Positions 6,839-14,420 of a stretch of 14,988 nucleotides of DNA are shown in pieces. The translations under genes were made by a program, and so were the position numbers. A model generated the notes under the pieces. It ran no database searches. It was not told where the DNA came from and was given only the letters and a program-made list of their open reading frames with translations. The DNA lies in assembly GCA_022732315.1 (NCBI GenBank), contig JAIJUV010000052.1, positions 1 to 14,988 of the forward strand, written 5' to 3'. The first letter of the stretch is position 1. Each line of letters opens with the position of its first letter. This stretch comes from Prevotella sp. (GTDB taxonomy: Bacteria; Bacteroidota; Bacteroidia; Bacteroidales; Bacteroidaceae).

Positions 6839-6899
6839 CACTCGCTTTTAAGAACAAAGCTTTTACCAAATAAAAATTGTTCGTAATTCAAAAGCTTTC

Positions 6900-6981
6900 G
6901 GGTAGTTACCAGAGTGGCCAAATGGGGCAGACTGTAAATCTGCTGGCTATGCCTTCGGTGGTTCGAATCCATCACTACCCA
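6900..6981 (+). tRNA. tRNA-Tyr (anticodon GTA)
   Basis: The acceptor stem GGGTAGT (6900-6906) pairs with ACTACCC (6974-6980), with A6981 as discriminator. The anticodon stem GCAGA/TCTGC (6927-6931/6939-6943) encloses the loop CTGTAAA with anticodon GTA at 6934-6936. A long variable arm follows (about 6944-6956), as expected for the class II tRNA-Tyr of bacteria. The T stem GGTGG/CCATC with loop TTCGAAT is intact. CCA is not encoded, so it must be added after transcription. It is transcribed alone from its own promoter and followed by a terminator. Confidence 0.95.
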
Positions 6982-7016
6982 CTTTTCCCAAAAATAACTC
7001 AAAAAAAAATTAAGAG

Positions 7017-7051
7017 TCCGATTCTCGTTATGAGAATCGGATTTTTTCTTT
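7017..7051 (+). terminator. Terminator of tRNA-Tyr, probably bidirectional
   Basis: TCCGATTCTC (7017-7026) pairs perfectly with GAGAATCGGA (7032-7041) across a 5-nt loop, followed by TTTTTTCTTTTT on the plus strand. On the minus strand the same stem is followed, after CTCTTAA, by a run of nine T (from 7001-7009), so it should also stop transcription from the converging beta-propeller gene. Confidence 0.9.
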
Positions 7052-7096
7052 TTAATATATCCACATGATTTCAGTAATAAGAGGGCACTAGGCACC

Positions 7097-8656
7097 TTAC
7101 AGCCTAAAGACTGTAAGGTGATCATCATATACAACTAGCACATTTCTGCCTCTGAGCAGGGCGGCTACAGGCTTGCCTTTCAATTTTCCGATAGAGGAAC
7201 CATCGGGATGAATCAGCCTAAAGTTGGATTTGTCATCCCTGTTTTGTATGCAAAGCACATCATCCAAACGGAAACAAACGGAGAAAGTCTCGTAGAGATC
7301 ATAAGATTCAAGAATGTCCAACTTGTCATTGAAGACAAAAAGCTTGTTGGTACTGGTCAGCATCGGGCACACCTTGTCGAATGCCTCCACTAAAGTCAGC
7401 TTTGGTGCAAGTCCATGAAACGCATAGAATGGTTTTCTCAACACCATAGTCAAAGCCCCATTGGCACTGCGATCCCAATCTTTGCCGATGACAGCAGAAT
7501 CAGCAAATGACAGATATACAGCCTTGTCGGAACCAGCAAGGAAGACACCACTCTCCGTGAGCATTCCGTCGTTCATGATATGCTTCTTGTCGTATAAAGG
7601 AAACATCTTCTTCCTATCTCCCGTCTGTGCATCAAAAGAAGCCAAGAAAGGCTTGCCACACTTCACCGTACCTCTCATAAGACTCTTGCCATAACCGTAA
7701 TTGAGCATCAATATCTTACCATCTCTAAGCAGAAGATGAGCCGTAGAAGCCTCCTTGTCCTGGAAATCATACTTCCAGCGTGTTTGCAAACTGTCCGCTC
7801 CCAAACAATAGAGGCTTTTTCTATCACTAATATACAAGTCAGAGCCCACCTGAAGGATATTGGAAGTCAAGCCCGTAATGAGATATGGATTAAGATTATA
7901 ATAATAGTAATAAACATAAGAATTCAATCCGATGGTGATTGCTGCAGACAAGACATTGGTCAATGCCAAAGCCATCATTCCCTTGGAATCACGAATGCCA
8001 GTCACAGCCTTCACCTTCTTGATTTCACCCGAATGGATGTTGATTTCGTTGATGTTATCACCCACAACCACCAAGTGAGTGGAATCCACCATGCAAGCAT
8101 CTTTCCATCCCACGTTCTTGGTCATCGGAATCTCGGCATCCCACAGCAACCCTCCTGTGCTCAGGCGATAAGCGTATGTCTTGCTGCCTCCCACGTTCTC
8201 AAGTCCCACCACGATATCCAAGCTATCATTGAAATAGACAGGATAAAGATACTGCGTCCATAGCGACCGGCCAGTCTTGGTATCAGACAAGGTCAAGAGT
8301 GACTTGCCTGTACTTTTCAGAGTGGAGGAAAGCAGCACTCCCCTGGAACAGACGCCATAGAGTTTTGACAAAGAAAGTTTCAGCGACTTTTGCCATTGCA
8401 CTTCCAGGGTATTGGCATCTAGTGAATAGAGATAGCCAGTATCGGTATTTTTTCCTTTTTTAGTGGTATCACAAGCGAAGACGATGAGCGTACTATCGCA
8501 ATTGTAGGCCTGGAGAATGCGCTTGTGCAAATCTATTGACTTGCCACAGATGGGGGCACCTTCATCCATATCCGCAACTTGGACTGATTCTACAGTCGTC
8601 TGCGCTGACATTCCTATCGAGAAGATCAACTGCAAGAATAAAATAATCTTTTTCAT
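7097..8656 (-). CDS. Secreted PQQ-type beta-propeller protein of unknown role
   Basis: A 519-residue protein with a signal peptide (MKKIILFLQLIFSIGMSAQ, cleavage near residue 18). The mature part reads as a beta-propeller of the PQQ-like repeat type: repeated units of the form display-value, LD or SFDAQTG, then W (for example YLYSLDANTLEVQW at 75-88, LTLSDTKTGRSLW at 121-133, AYRLSTGGLLW at 162-172, LASFDAQTGDRKKM about 350-363). Such units resemble PQQ_2/BamB-like blades, but nothing indicates that PQQ is bound or that an enzyme activity is present. A Tyr-rich hydrophobic segment around residues 228-262 (including YVYYYYYN) interrupts the pattern. There is no lipobox, so it is probably periplasmic or secreted. 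It is transcribed alone, between the gmd-fcl terminator and the tRNA terminator; no strong promoter is seen upstream. The substrate or partner cannot be inferred. Confidence 0.75.
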   Translation of the reverse strand: MKKIILFLQLIFSIGMSAQTTVESVQVADMDEGAPICGKSIDLHKRILQAYNCDSTLIVFACDTTKKGKNTDTGYLYSLDANTLEVQWQKSLKLSLSKLYGVCSRGVLLSSTLKSTGKSLLTLSDTKTGRSLWTQYLYPVYFNDSLDIVVGLENVGGSKTYAYRLSTGGLLWDAEIPMTKNVGWKDACMVDSTHLVVVGDNINEINIHSGEIKKVKAVTGIRDSKGMMALALTNVLSAAITIGLNSYVYYYYYNLNPYLITGLTSNILQVGSDLYISDRKSLYCLGADSLQTRWKYDFQDKEASTAHLLLRDGKILMLNYGYGKSLMRGTVKCGKPFLASFDAQTGDRKKMFPLYDKKHIMNDGMLTESGVFLAGSDKAVYLSFADSAVIGKDWDRSANGALTMVLRKPFYAFHGLAPKLTLVEAFDKVCPMLTSTNKLFVFNDKLDILESYDLYETFSVCFRLDDVLCIQNRDDKSNFRLIHPDGSSIGKLKGKPVAALLRGRNVLVVYDDHLTVFRL

Positions 8657-8725
8657 GTTTATGTTAGCCTTAATTCCGCAACACTATTATAAATCAAACT
8701 TCTTAAGTAACTGGGTGGATAAGTT

Positions 8726-8763
8726 ACAAAAAGAAGAGCAGCGATCCAACCGTCGCTACTCTT
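8726..8763 (-). terminator. Intrinsic terminator of the gmd-fcl transcript
   Basis: On the minus strand AGAGTAGCGA (8762-8753) pairs with TCGCTGCTCT (8744-8735), with an 8-nt loop, then TCTTTTTGT. The one non-Watson-Crick position is a G-U pair in the minus-strand RNA but a C-A mismatch in the plus-strand RNA, which supports action on the minus strand. Confidence 0.85.
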
Positions 8764-8782
8764 TCCTTTCCATATTTTGTAT

Positions 8783-9991
8783 TTAGTCTTTCAAACTATT
8801 CTTATACCAATCGAAGAGTTTCTTCACACCATCCTCGATTTCGACCTTGTGAGTCCATCCAAGGCTGTGAAGCTTATCCACAGAGATGAGCTTGCGCATG
8901 GTTCCATCTGGTTTGCTGGCATCAAACTCAACCTCGCCTTCGAAACCTACGGCCTTTACCACAAGTTCTGATAGTTCACGGATGGTGAGTTCCTTACCGG
9001 TACCCACATTGATGTGGCAGTTGCGAATCTCACCGAGAGATGGGATAGCACCACCACGGCCCTCAGAATTGTTTCTATCCACGGCACCATCTACCTTGGC
9101 ACCATAGAATACAGAGCTGTACTTCTCAATACCGATGATATCCTTGAAATCTACATTCAGAAGTACATGAACGCTGGCATCAGCCATATCTTCGCTCCAA
9201 AGGAACTCGCGCAATGGCTTACCTGTTCCCCAAAGCACCACCTTGTTGTCATAGATGCCATAGAACTCCAGCGCCTTCAGAATGCGCTCATGAGGATTGT
9301 TTCCATCCACATTACCCTCGCCGATGATTTCGCGAAGCTTATCAGTAGGATTGATAGGACGCTTGTTCATATCTACCTCGATGCTGTGCCAGTCGCCATC
9401 GTGAATGAGCTTGGCAAGATAAATCTTGCGCATCATTGCAGGCATTACGTGGCTGTTCTCCAAGTGGAAGTTATCGTTAGGACCATAGAGGTTGGTTGGC
9501 ATCACTGCGATATAGTTGGTACCATACTGAAGATTGTAGCTCTCGCACATCTTCAATCCGGCAATCTTAGCGATGGCATATTCCTCGTTGGTATATTCCA
9601 AAGGAGAAGTAAGGAGCACATCCTCACTCATAGGCTGCGGTGCATTCTTGGGATAGATGCAGGTAGAGCCCAGGAAGAGGAGCTTCTTCACGCCATGAGA
9701 ATAAGCATTGCTGATTACGTTGCACTGCATCTTCATGTTCTGCATGATGAAGTCGGCACGATACAATGAGTTCGCCATGATACCGCCCACGAAGGCAGCA
9801 GCCAGAACCACTGCATCAGGCTTCTCCTCGTCAAAGAACTTCTCCACTGCATACTGGTCGGTCAAGTCGAGTTCTTTATGAGAACGACCCACCAGATTGT
9901 TATAGCCTCTCTTCTTGAGGTTATTCCAGATAGCAGAACCCACGAGTCCGTGGTGTCCTGCTATATAAATCTTAGAATCTTTTGATAACAT
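8783..9991 (-). CDS. fcl: GDP-L-fucose synthase
   Basis: This cytoplasmic NADPH-dependent epimerase-reductase converts GDP-4-keto-6-deoxy-D-mannose to GDP-L-fucose, the donor for fucosylated capsule, O-antigen or glycoproteins. The short-chain dehydrogenase fold is clear: GHHGLVGS (residues 12-19) for the nucleotide, Ser109, Tyr138 and Lys142 (YAIAK) as the catalytic set, and Cys111 and His181 (NSHVMP), which correspond to the epimerisation residues of the E. coli enzyme. At 402 residues it is about 80 longer than the E. coli protein, because of two insertions near residues 201-245 and 283-322, before and after the conserved WGTGKPLREFLWSEDMA. It lies 47 bp after gmd, which makes its substrate. 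The gap holds a 14-bp repeat. Confidence 0.95.
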   Translation of the reverse strand: MLSKDSKIYIAGHHGLVGSAIWNNLKKRGYNNLVGRSHKELDLTDQYAVEKFFDEEKPDAVVLAAAFVGGIMANSLYRADFIMQNMKMQCNVISNAYSHGVKKLLFLGSTCIYPKNAPQPMSEDVLLTSPLEYTNEEYAIAKIAGLKMCESYNLQYGTNYIAVMPTNLYGPNDNFHLENSHVMPAMMRKIYLAKLIHDGDWHSIEVDMNKRPINPTDKLREIIGEGNVDGNNPHERILKALEFYGIYDNKVVLWGTGKPLREFLWSEDMADASVHVLLNVDFKDIIGIEKYSSVFYGAKVDGAVDRNNSEGRGGAIPSLGEIRNCHINVGTGKELTIRELSELVVKAVGFEGEVEFDASKPDGTMRKLISVDKLHSLGWTHKVEIEDGVKKLFDWYKNSLKD

Positions 9992-10002
9992 TGATTATTA
10001 TT

Positions 10003-10044
10003 GTAAACTATCAACCGTTAACTATCAACTGTTAACTATTACTT
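10003..10044. repeat. 14-bp tandem repeat between gmd and fcl
   Basis: Three consecutive 14-bp units are seen: 10003-10016, 10017-10030 (GTTAACTATCAACT) and 10031-10044. The second differs from the first at two positions; the third matches for its first half and runs into the 3' end of gmd. Each complete unit contains GTTAAC or a near copy. The repeat fills most of the intercistronic gap. Its effect, if any, on fcl translation is unknown. Confidence 0.6.
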
Positions 10045-11151
10045 AACAATACCCTTTTCCAAGTATTCCACGAGGTTGCAGCGAACCTTCTCGCCAGCAT
10101 CCTCAGCAGCCACCTTAGCCATATCACTCTCAACCATGATCTTGACGAGATCCTCGAAAGATGTGGTGTTAGGATTCCAGCCGAGCTTAGCCTTAGCCTT
10201 TGTTGGGTCACCCCAGAGGTTCACCACGTCGGTAGGACGATAGAAGTCAGGAGAAACCTCAACGAGTGTCTTGCCGATGAGTTCCTCAGGACCCTCAACG
10301 CAGATACCCTTCTCGTTCTCTTCCTTACCTTCCCACTTCAGCTCGATGCCAACATAGTGGAAAGCCAACTGAGCAAACTCACGAACAGAGTGCTGCTTAC
10401 CTGTTGCAATAACGAAATCCTCTGGCTTCTCTGCCTGGAGAATCAACCACATGCATTCTACATAATCTTTGGCATAACCCCAGTCGCGGAGTGAATCCAG
10501 ATTACCGAGATAGAGCTTGCTCTGCTTACCCTGCTTGATGCGGGCTGCAGCCAATGTAATCTTACGGGTAACGAAAGTCTCACCACGGCGCTCACTCTCG
10601 TGATTGAAGAGGATACCAGAGCAGCAGAACATATTGTATGCCTCGCGGTACTCCTTAACAATCCAGAAACCATACTGCTTAGCTACAGCGTATGGAGAAT
10701 AAGGGTGGAATGGAGTGTTCTCGTTCTGAGGAACCTCTTCTACCTTACCATAAAGCTCAGATGTTGAAGCCTGATACATGCGGCAAGTCTTCTCCAAACC
10801 GCACTGGCGGATAGCTTCCAGAATACGGAGCACACCTGTGGCGTCTACATCGGCTGTAAACTCAGGAGAATCGAAGCTCACCTGTACGTGGCTCTGCGCT
10901 GCAAGATTATAAACTTCAGTTGGCTTCACCTTGTTCATTACCTGGATGATACTCATAGAGTCACCGAGGTCGGCATAGTGAAGGTGGAAGTTTGGAGTAC
11001 CCTCCAAGTGAGCGATACGCTCACGATAGTCTGTAGAAGAACGACGGATAGTTCCGTGAACATCATAACCCTTACTCAACAACAACTCTGCCAAATAAGA
11101 GCCATCCTGACCTGTAATACCTGTGATTAAAGCTACTTTTCTATTTTCCAT
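10039..11151 (-). CDS. gmd: GDP-mannose 4,6-dehydratase
   Basis: A cytoplasmic NADP-dependent short-chain dehydrogenase that removes water from GDP-D-mannose, giving GDP-4-keto-6-deoxy-D-mannose, the first step towards GDP-L-fucose or GDP-rhamnose. At 370 residues it has normal length. GITGQDGSY (residues 11-19) is the cofactor loop; RRSST (36-40) is the NADP-binding region; the catalytic set is Thr130, Glu132 (STSELYG), Tyr154 and Lys158 (YAVAK). The conserved SRR-type tail region appears as [15 protein letters not shown] and [17 protein letters not shown]. It heads a two-gene operon with fcl, with a strong promoter at 11270-11301 and a leader of about 110 nt. The pair is a common core gene set in gut Bacteroidota. 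Confidence 0.97.
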   Translation of the reverse strand: MENRKVALITGITGQDGSYLAELLLSKGYDVHGTIRRSSTDYRERIAHLEGTPNFHLHYADLGDSMSIIQVMNKVKPTEVYNLAAQSHVQVSFDSPEFTADVDATGVLRILEAIRQCGLEKTCRMYQASTSELYGKVEEVPQNENTPFHPYSPYAVAKQYGFWIVKEYREAYNMFCCSGILFNHESERRGETFVTRKITLAAARIKQGKQSKLYLGNLDSLRDWGYAKDYVECMWLILQAEKPEDFVIATGKQHSVREFAQLAFHYVGIELKWEGKEENEKGICVEGPEELIGKTLVEVSPDFYRPTDVVNLWGDPTKAKAKLGWNPNTTSFEDLVKIMVESDMAKVAAEDAGEKVRCNLVEYLEKGIVK

Positions 11152-11269
11152 TTATTACTAAATATATGATAAATTAATAATTTATTCTGTTTCATATTAC
11201 CTCAATCTTCTTATATGAATGATGTTGCCATCGATTCACTCTTATATAAAAGATGTGTATACTTAAGTG

Positions 11270-11301
11270 CAAAAGTACTACTTTTTTCTTGAACCATCAA
11301 A
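11270..11301 (-). promoter_or_regulatory. Promoter of the gmd-fcl operon
   Basis: On the minus strand TTTG (11301-11298) and TACTTTTG (11277-11270) are separated by 20 bp, a near-ideal Bacteroidota promoter. Transcription would start near 11263, leaving a leader of about 110 nt, AT-rich, before the gmd start codon. No riboswitch or attenuator fold was recognised in that leader. Confidence 0.85.
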
Positions 11302-11429
11302 CTTTTAACCATTTATTTGCTGATTAACATGGTTTTTGAATGATTTGAAAACAAATTGGTACTATAATACAGATTTAGAGCATATAATTAGTCCGTTTTG
11401 ACCTATTCGTTCAGAACAGCCAATCCCGA

Positions 11430-12896
11430 TCAACTTGTTTCGATTTGCGTTTCCGGCCAGTTCACCAGATAGAGCATCTCCGTGGCACGGGTGAAGGCTG
11501 TATAGAGCCAGTGGATGTAATCGGGCGTAAGCATATCATCCGTCATGTATCCTTGGTCTACATAGACATGCGCCCACTGTCCACCCTGCGCTTTATGACA
11601 GGTGACGGCATAGGCAAACTTCACCTGCAAGGCATTGTAGAACTGGTCCTGCCTGATTGCTTTCATTCGGTCTGCCTTGAGCGGAACGTCCTGATAATCC
11701 TCTTCTATCTGACGGAAGAGCTGTTCCTGCTGATCGTGGGTCAGGGCAGGTGCCTCACTCGTCAGGGTATCCAGCAGCACGGTAGCCTCCAGCTCATAGT
11801 TGCCGTAATCAGGAAACTGAAGCAGAAGGGTGGCAAAGCGGAAGCCATAGAGGTCGATGCGGCGGCGCACCTTCAGCACCTTCGCCCTGTCACCATTCGC
11901 CAGAAAAGCAGGAATATCATTACTTGGAACTTGATTATCCTTTTCCTTTATCTTCTTCCTCTCTTCCTCCATCCAATAATAATTGTTCTTCACAATCATA
12001 AGTATGTCGCCCTGCGAGAGTTCCTCTTCCCTATCAAGCACCATATTTCGGATACCCTGGTTGAAGATGTTTGCACGCTTGTTGCTGCGAGTAACCACGA
12101 TGGTATCATCCAAACCTACGTGATGATAACTGTCGGCAAGTGCCTCTATCAGTTCGGCTCCAGGCATCGGCTTGATATCCGAAAAGCCCGTAAAGCGAAT
12201 CTTCGGGAGTTGGGTAATGTCGTCATGGGTAATCATCTGGCGAATCATCGTGGCATTATAAAGAATGCCCGACTGCTCGCTCTGGCGGAGCACCTCGTTC
12301 AGATCGCACTCATAAACCGTCAATCCATATCCCTGCAGCATGGCAGCATTGAGGGCCGGCGATTCCTCCTCGCCCACAGGAGGCAACTGCGCCTTATCGC
12401 CGATAAGCATCAGGCGGTCGTTTCTGCCCTGATACACAAAATGTACCAGGTCATCCAACAGGCATCCGCTGCCGAAGCTCATGCCACCCAATCCCATATT
12501 GGCAACCATCGAAGCCTCATCCACCATAAAGAGCGTATCGGTAAAGAGATTGTCGTTGAGATTGAACTGACCATCTACCCCGGAAAACGACTTTTCGCGA
12601 TAGATGCGTCGATGGATGGTATAAGCCGGCGTTCCACTGTTCAGCGAAAACACCTTAGCCGCTCTACCCGTTGGCGCCAGGAGCATCACCTTCTGACGGA
12701 TGCTCTGCAGGGTGCGGACGATGGCACCCGAAAGCGAAGTCTTACCCGTACCCGCACTACCTCGGAGAATCATCACCACCTGCGGGTTTCTATCGGTAAG
12801 GAAGCGTGCAAACACATCTAGCGCATTCGCCTGCTCCAGGGTTGGCGGGAAGCCAAATTGCTGCAATATCTTATATTTTAACTCATCAACTACCAT
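11430..12896 (-). CDS. RecD-like superfamily 1 DNA helicase
   Basis: A 488-residue ATP-dependent helicase of the SF1B (RecD/Dda-like) type that probably unwinds DNA in a 5'-to-3' direction during repair or recombination. Motifs appear in order: RGSAGTGKTS around residues 45-54 (Walker A, Lys52), LLAPTGRAAK (motif Ia), MVDEAS around 124-129 (Walker B), LIGDKAQLPPVGEEES around 164-179 (motif III), VLRQS (motif IV), VTCHKAQGGQW (motif V) and YTAFTRATEMLYLV (motif VI). It lacks the long N-terminal region of RecD2 and the RecB/RecC partners. The start is the ATG at 12896; the codon before it is TTG, which would add only one residue. It diverges from the membrane protein gene at 13044. Its physiological substrate is unknown. 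Confidence 0.9.
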   Translation of the reverse strand: MVVDELKYKILQQFGFPPTLEQANALDVFARFLTDRNPQVVMILRGSAGTGKTSLSGAIVRTLQSIRQKVMLLAPTGRAAKVFSLNSGTPAYTIHRRIYREKSFSGVDGQFNLNDNLFTDTLFMVDEASMVANMGLGGMSFGSGCLLDDLVHFVYQGRNDRLMLIGDKAQLPPVGEEESPALNAAMLQGYGLTVYECDLNEVLRQSEQSGILYNATMIRQMITHDDITQLPKIRFTGFSDIKPMPGAELIEALADSYHHVGLDDTIVVTRSNKRANIFNQGIRNMVLDREEELSQGDILMIVKNNYYWMEEERKKIKEKDNQVPSNDIPAFLANGDRAKVLKVRRRIDLYGFRFATLLLQFPDYGNYELEATVLLDTLTSEAPALTHDQQEQLFRQIEEDYQDVPLKADRMKAIRQDQFYNALQVKFAYAVTCHKAQGGQWAHVYVDQGYMTDDMLTPDYIHWLYTAFTRATEMLYLVNWPETQIETS

Positions 12897-12911
12897 CAAA
12901 ATTTCTTTTTA

Positions 12912-12930
12912 TAATTAATAATTAATAATT
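12912..12930. repeat. AT-rich 7-bp direct repeat
   Basis: TAATTAA is repeated 2.7 times in tandem (12912-12918, 12919-12925, 12926-12930) just upstream of the helicase start. It is probably a simple-sequence tract. Confidence 0.5.
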
Positions 12931-12944
12931 TCAACGCCATTTAT

Positions 12945-12975
12945 TTTGTTTTGTCTGTATTTTGGCGTATCTTTG
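12945..12975 (+). promoter_or_regulatory. Promoter of the membrane protein-DUF3822-rsmD operon
   Basis: TTTG (12945-12948) and TATCTTTG (12968-12975) are separated by 19 bp, a good Bacteroidota promoter. The leader to the ATG at 13044 would be about 60 nt and contains a small hairpin CTCTT-ATC-AAGAG. Confidence 0.8.
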
Positions 12976-13020
12976 TACCCTAGTTAGGCGTCGTCTCTTA
13001 TCAAGAGCCGAAAGCCGATG

Positions 13021-13028
13021 CAAAAGTA
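13021..13028 (-). promoter_or_regulatory. Possible -7 box for the helicase gene
   Basis: The minus strand reads TACTTTTG, matching TAnnTTTG, about 125 bp from the helicase ATG. No clear -33 is present. It also forms half of an inverted repeat, AAAAGTA (13022-13028) and TACTTTT (13033-13039), so it may instead be part of an operator. Confidence 0.35.
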
Positions 13029-13043
13029 ATAATACTTTTTGAA

Positions 13044-13532
13044 ATGAGAATGAAATTAAGGAAATTAAACAATAATGTTATCCTGGGAGCATGCGTGGTC
13101 GTCATGATGCTGCTCTGCGTGCTCAGCATAAGCCAGCCCATCCGCTTCCAGAAATCGATGGAGGGCAGAGAGGCTGAGGTGAAGGAGAAACTGATGCAGA
13201 TTCGCTCTGCCGAGGAGAAATACAAGGCAAGACATGGGGTATATACGGGCGATTTCGCTACCCTCATCAAGGGAAAGTATCTGAAGGCAGACGACGCAAT
13301 CATCCCTTACTCCGATGGCAAGAAATTCTCGCTCGCTGCCGCCACCATCGTGGGGAAAAGCGGAAAGCAGATACCACTGATGGAATGCAGCGCCGCCTAT
13401 GAAGACTACCTGGATGGGCTCGACGAGGAGGCCATCATGAATGTGACGGAAGAAGCCAACTATGCAGGCCGCTTTCCCGGACTGAAGATTGGCGACATCA
13501 CAAAAGACAACGACAACGCAGGAAACTGGTAA
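13044..13532 (+). CDS. Small membrane-anchored protein with a pseudopilin-like pattern
   Basis: This 162-residue protein is not a recognised family. It has a basic N-terminus, one membrane segment (about residues 11-30), a short helix, then a conserved-looking stretch MQIRSAEEKYKARHGVYTGDFATLIKGKYL (about 51-80). That pattern, a helix followed by Y-x(3)-x-G-x-Y-x-x-x-x-x-x-L, resembles the pilin/pseudopilin soluble domain, in which one long N-terminal helix passes through the membrane and packs on a small globular domain. There is no typical prepilin peptidase site (no G followed by F/M-T-L-x-E), so it is not a canonical pilin. The C-terminus ends DNDNAGNW. It is the first gene of a plus-strand group, 39 bp before the DUF3822 gene. 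The pseudopilin-like reading is inference from sequence pattern only. Confidence 0.8.
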   Translation: MRMKLRKLNNNVILGACVVVMMLLCVLSISQPIRFQKSMEGREAEVKEKLMQIRSAEEKYKARHGVYTGDFATLIKGKYLKADDAIIPYSDGKKFSLAAATIVGKSGKQIPLMECSAAYEDYLDGLDEEAIMNVTEEANYAGRFPGLKIGDITKDNDNAGNW

Positions 13533-13571
13533 GGAAAACAACCCAGGCGACTGATTAAAAACAAGATTAGA

Positions 13572-14381
13572 ATGCAGATAACTGGTAATAGAACACAACA
13601 AGCACGGCTCACCATCAGAGTGAGCAAGAATACACTCAGCTTTTCGGTTGTTGACCGGGAGGCCGAGCATCAGTTGATATACGAGCCTTACACCGTGAAG
13701 AGCGGCGTATCAATAGCTGCCAACTTGCGCCAGGCATTCAGCGAGAGCGATCTGCTGCAACGTGGCTACACCAAGGTGCGCGTGTATATCGACTCCCCTA
13801 TTCTGCTGGTACCCATCGAGGAGTTTCACGAGGAAGACCTCCCCGTGCTCTATCAGCATGCCTTCACAGGGCATAATGGTGATGTGATTCTGCACAAGGT
13901 ACAGCCCAACCTGAATGTGGTGGCGGTATTCCCTATCAACAAGGACCTGAAGATGGTAGTGGAGGATAATTTCAAGGATGTGCGCTTCACCCCTATCATG
14001 CAACCGATTTGGAACTATCTGCACCAACGCAGTTTCACCGGCATCCATCGCAAGCTCTACGCCTACTTCCATGATAAGAAAGTAGATATCTTCTGCTATG
14101 AGAAGAACCGCTTCAAGTTCTTCAACTCATTCAAGGCAGACCACGCCAAGGATGCTCTCTACTTCATCCTCTATGTATGGAAGCAAGTGGGCATGGACCA
14201 GGTACAGGACGAGCTGCATGTGGCAGGCGACGTGCCAGACAAGGACTGGTTCCTCTATAATGCAAAGATATATATCAAGAAGACCTTTCTCTTGAATCCG
14301 AGCGCTGAGTTCAATCGTGCCCCAATCACGGAAATCAAAGGAATGCCGTTCGACTTGGTAACGCTCTATTTAAGCAAGTAA
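13572..14381 (+). CDS. DUF3822 family protein
   Basis: A 269-residue protein recognised as DUF3822, an uncharacterised Bacteroidota family often found next to rsmD. No signal peptide or membrane segment is visible, so it is probably cytoplasmic. The N-terminal half alternates beta strands and short helices (ARLTIRVSKNTLSFSVVD at 11-28, KVRVYIDSPILLVP at 68-81), and the C-terminal half repeats a similar pattern (KLYAYFHDKKVDIFCYEKNRFKFFNSF near 161-187). That duplicated strand-rich layout is reminiscent of the actin/ASKHA-like fold, but no nucleotide-binding motif is identifiable. It lies 39 bp after the membrane protein gene and 39 bp before rsmD, which suggests cotranscription. Function unknown. 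Confidence 0.85.
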   Translation: MQITGNRTQQARLTIRVSKNTLSFSVVDREAEHQLIYEPYTVKSGVSIAANLRQAFSESDLLQRGYTKVRVYIDSPILLVPIEEFHEEDLPVLYQHAFTGHNGDVILHKVQPNLNVVAVFPINKDLKMVVEDNFKDVRFTPIMQPIWNYLHQRSFTGIHRKLYAYFHDKKVDIFCYEKNRFKFFNSFKADHAKDALYFILYVWKQVGMDQVQDELHVAGDVPDKDWFLYNAKIYIKKTFLLNPSAEFNRAPITEIKGMPFDLVTLYLSK

Positions 14382-14420
14382 AAAGAGTTTAGTAAAATAA
14401 TTTAAAGTTCAAAGTAAATT

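Larger units (their letters stand above)
6477..6899. other. Intergenic region between the SprT-like gene and tRNA-Tyr
   Basis: This 423-bp gap contains the minus-strand promoter at 6536-6543, a possible tiny plus-strand transcription unit (6587-6756) and the tRNA promoter at 6807-6838. The tiny unit has CAACTTTG at 6587-6594, which only partly fits the -7 consensus, an ORF of 17 codons at 6615-6668 (MNKTAQHIIDNVSKRTL), and a weak hairpin AAAGGG/CCCTTT (6733-6738/6748-6753) leading into six T. The frame stays open for another 16 codons after the first stop. No known gene is recognised. Confidence 0.4.

Noticed and set aside
11445..12821. 458-codon open frame opposite the helicase gene
   Set aside because: The helicase frame has all SF1 motifs; the opposite frame is low-complexity, His- and Leu-rich and matches no family, so it is a shadow.
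12897..12899. TTG as start codon of the helicase
   Set aside because: An ATG follows immediately in frame and needs no unusual initiation.
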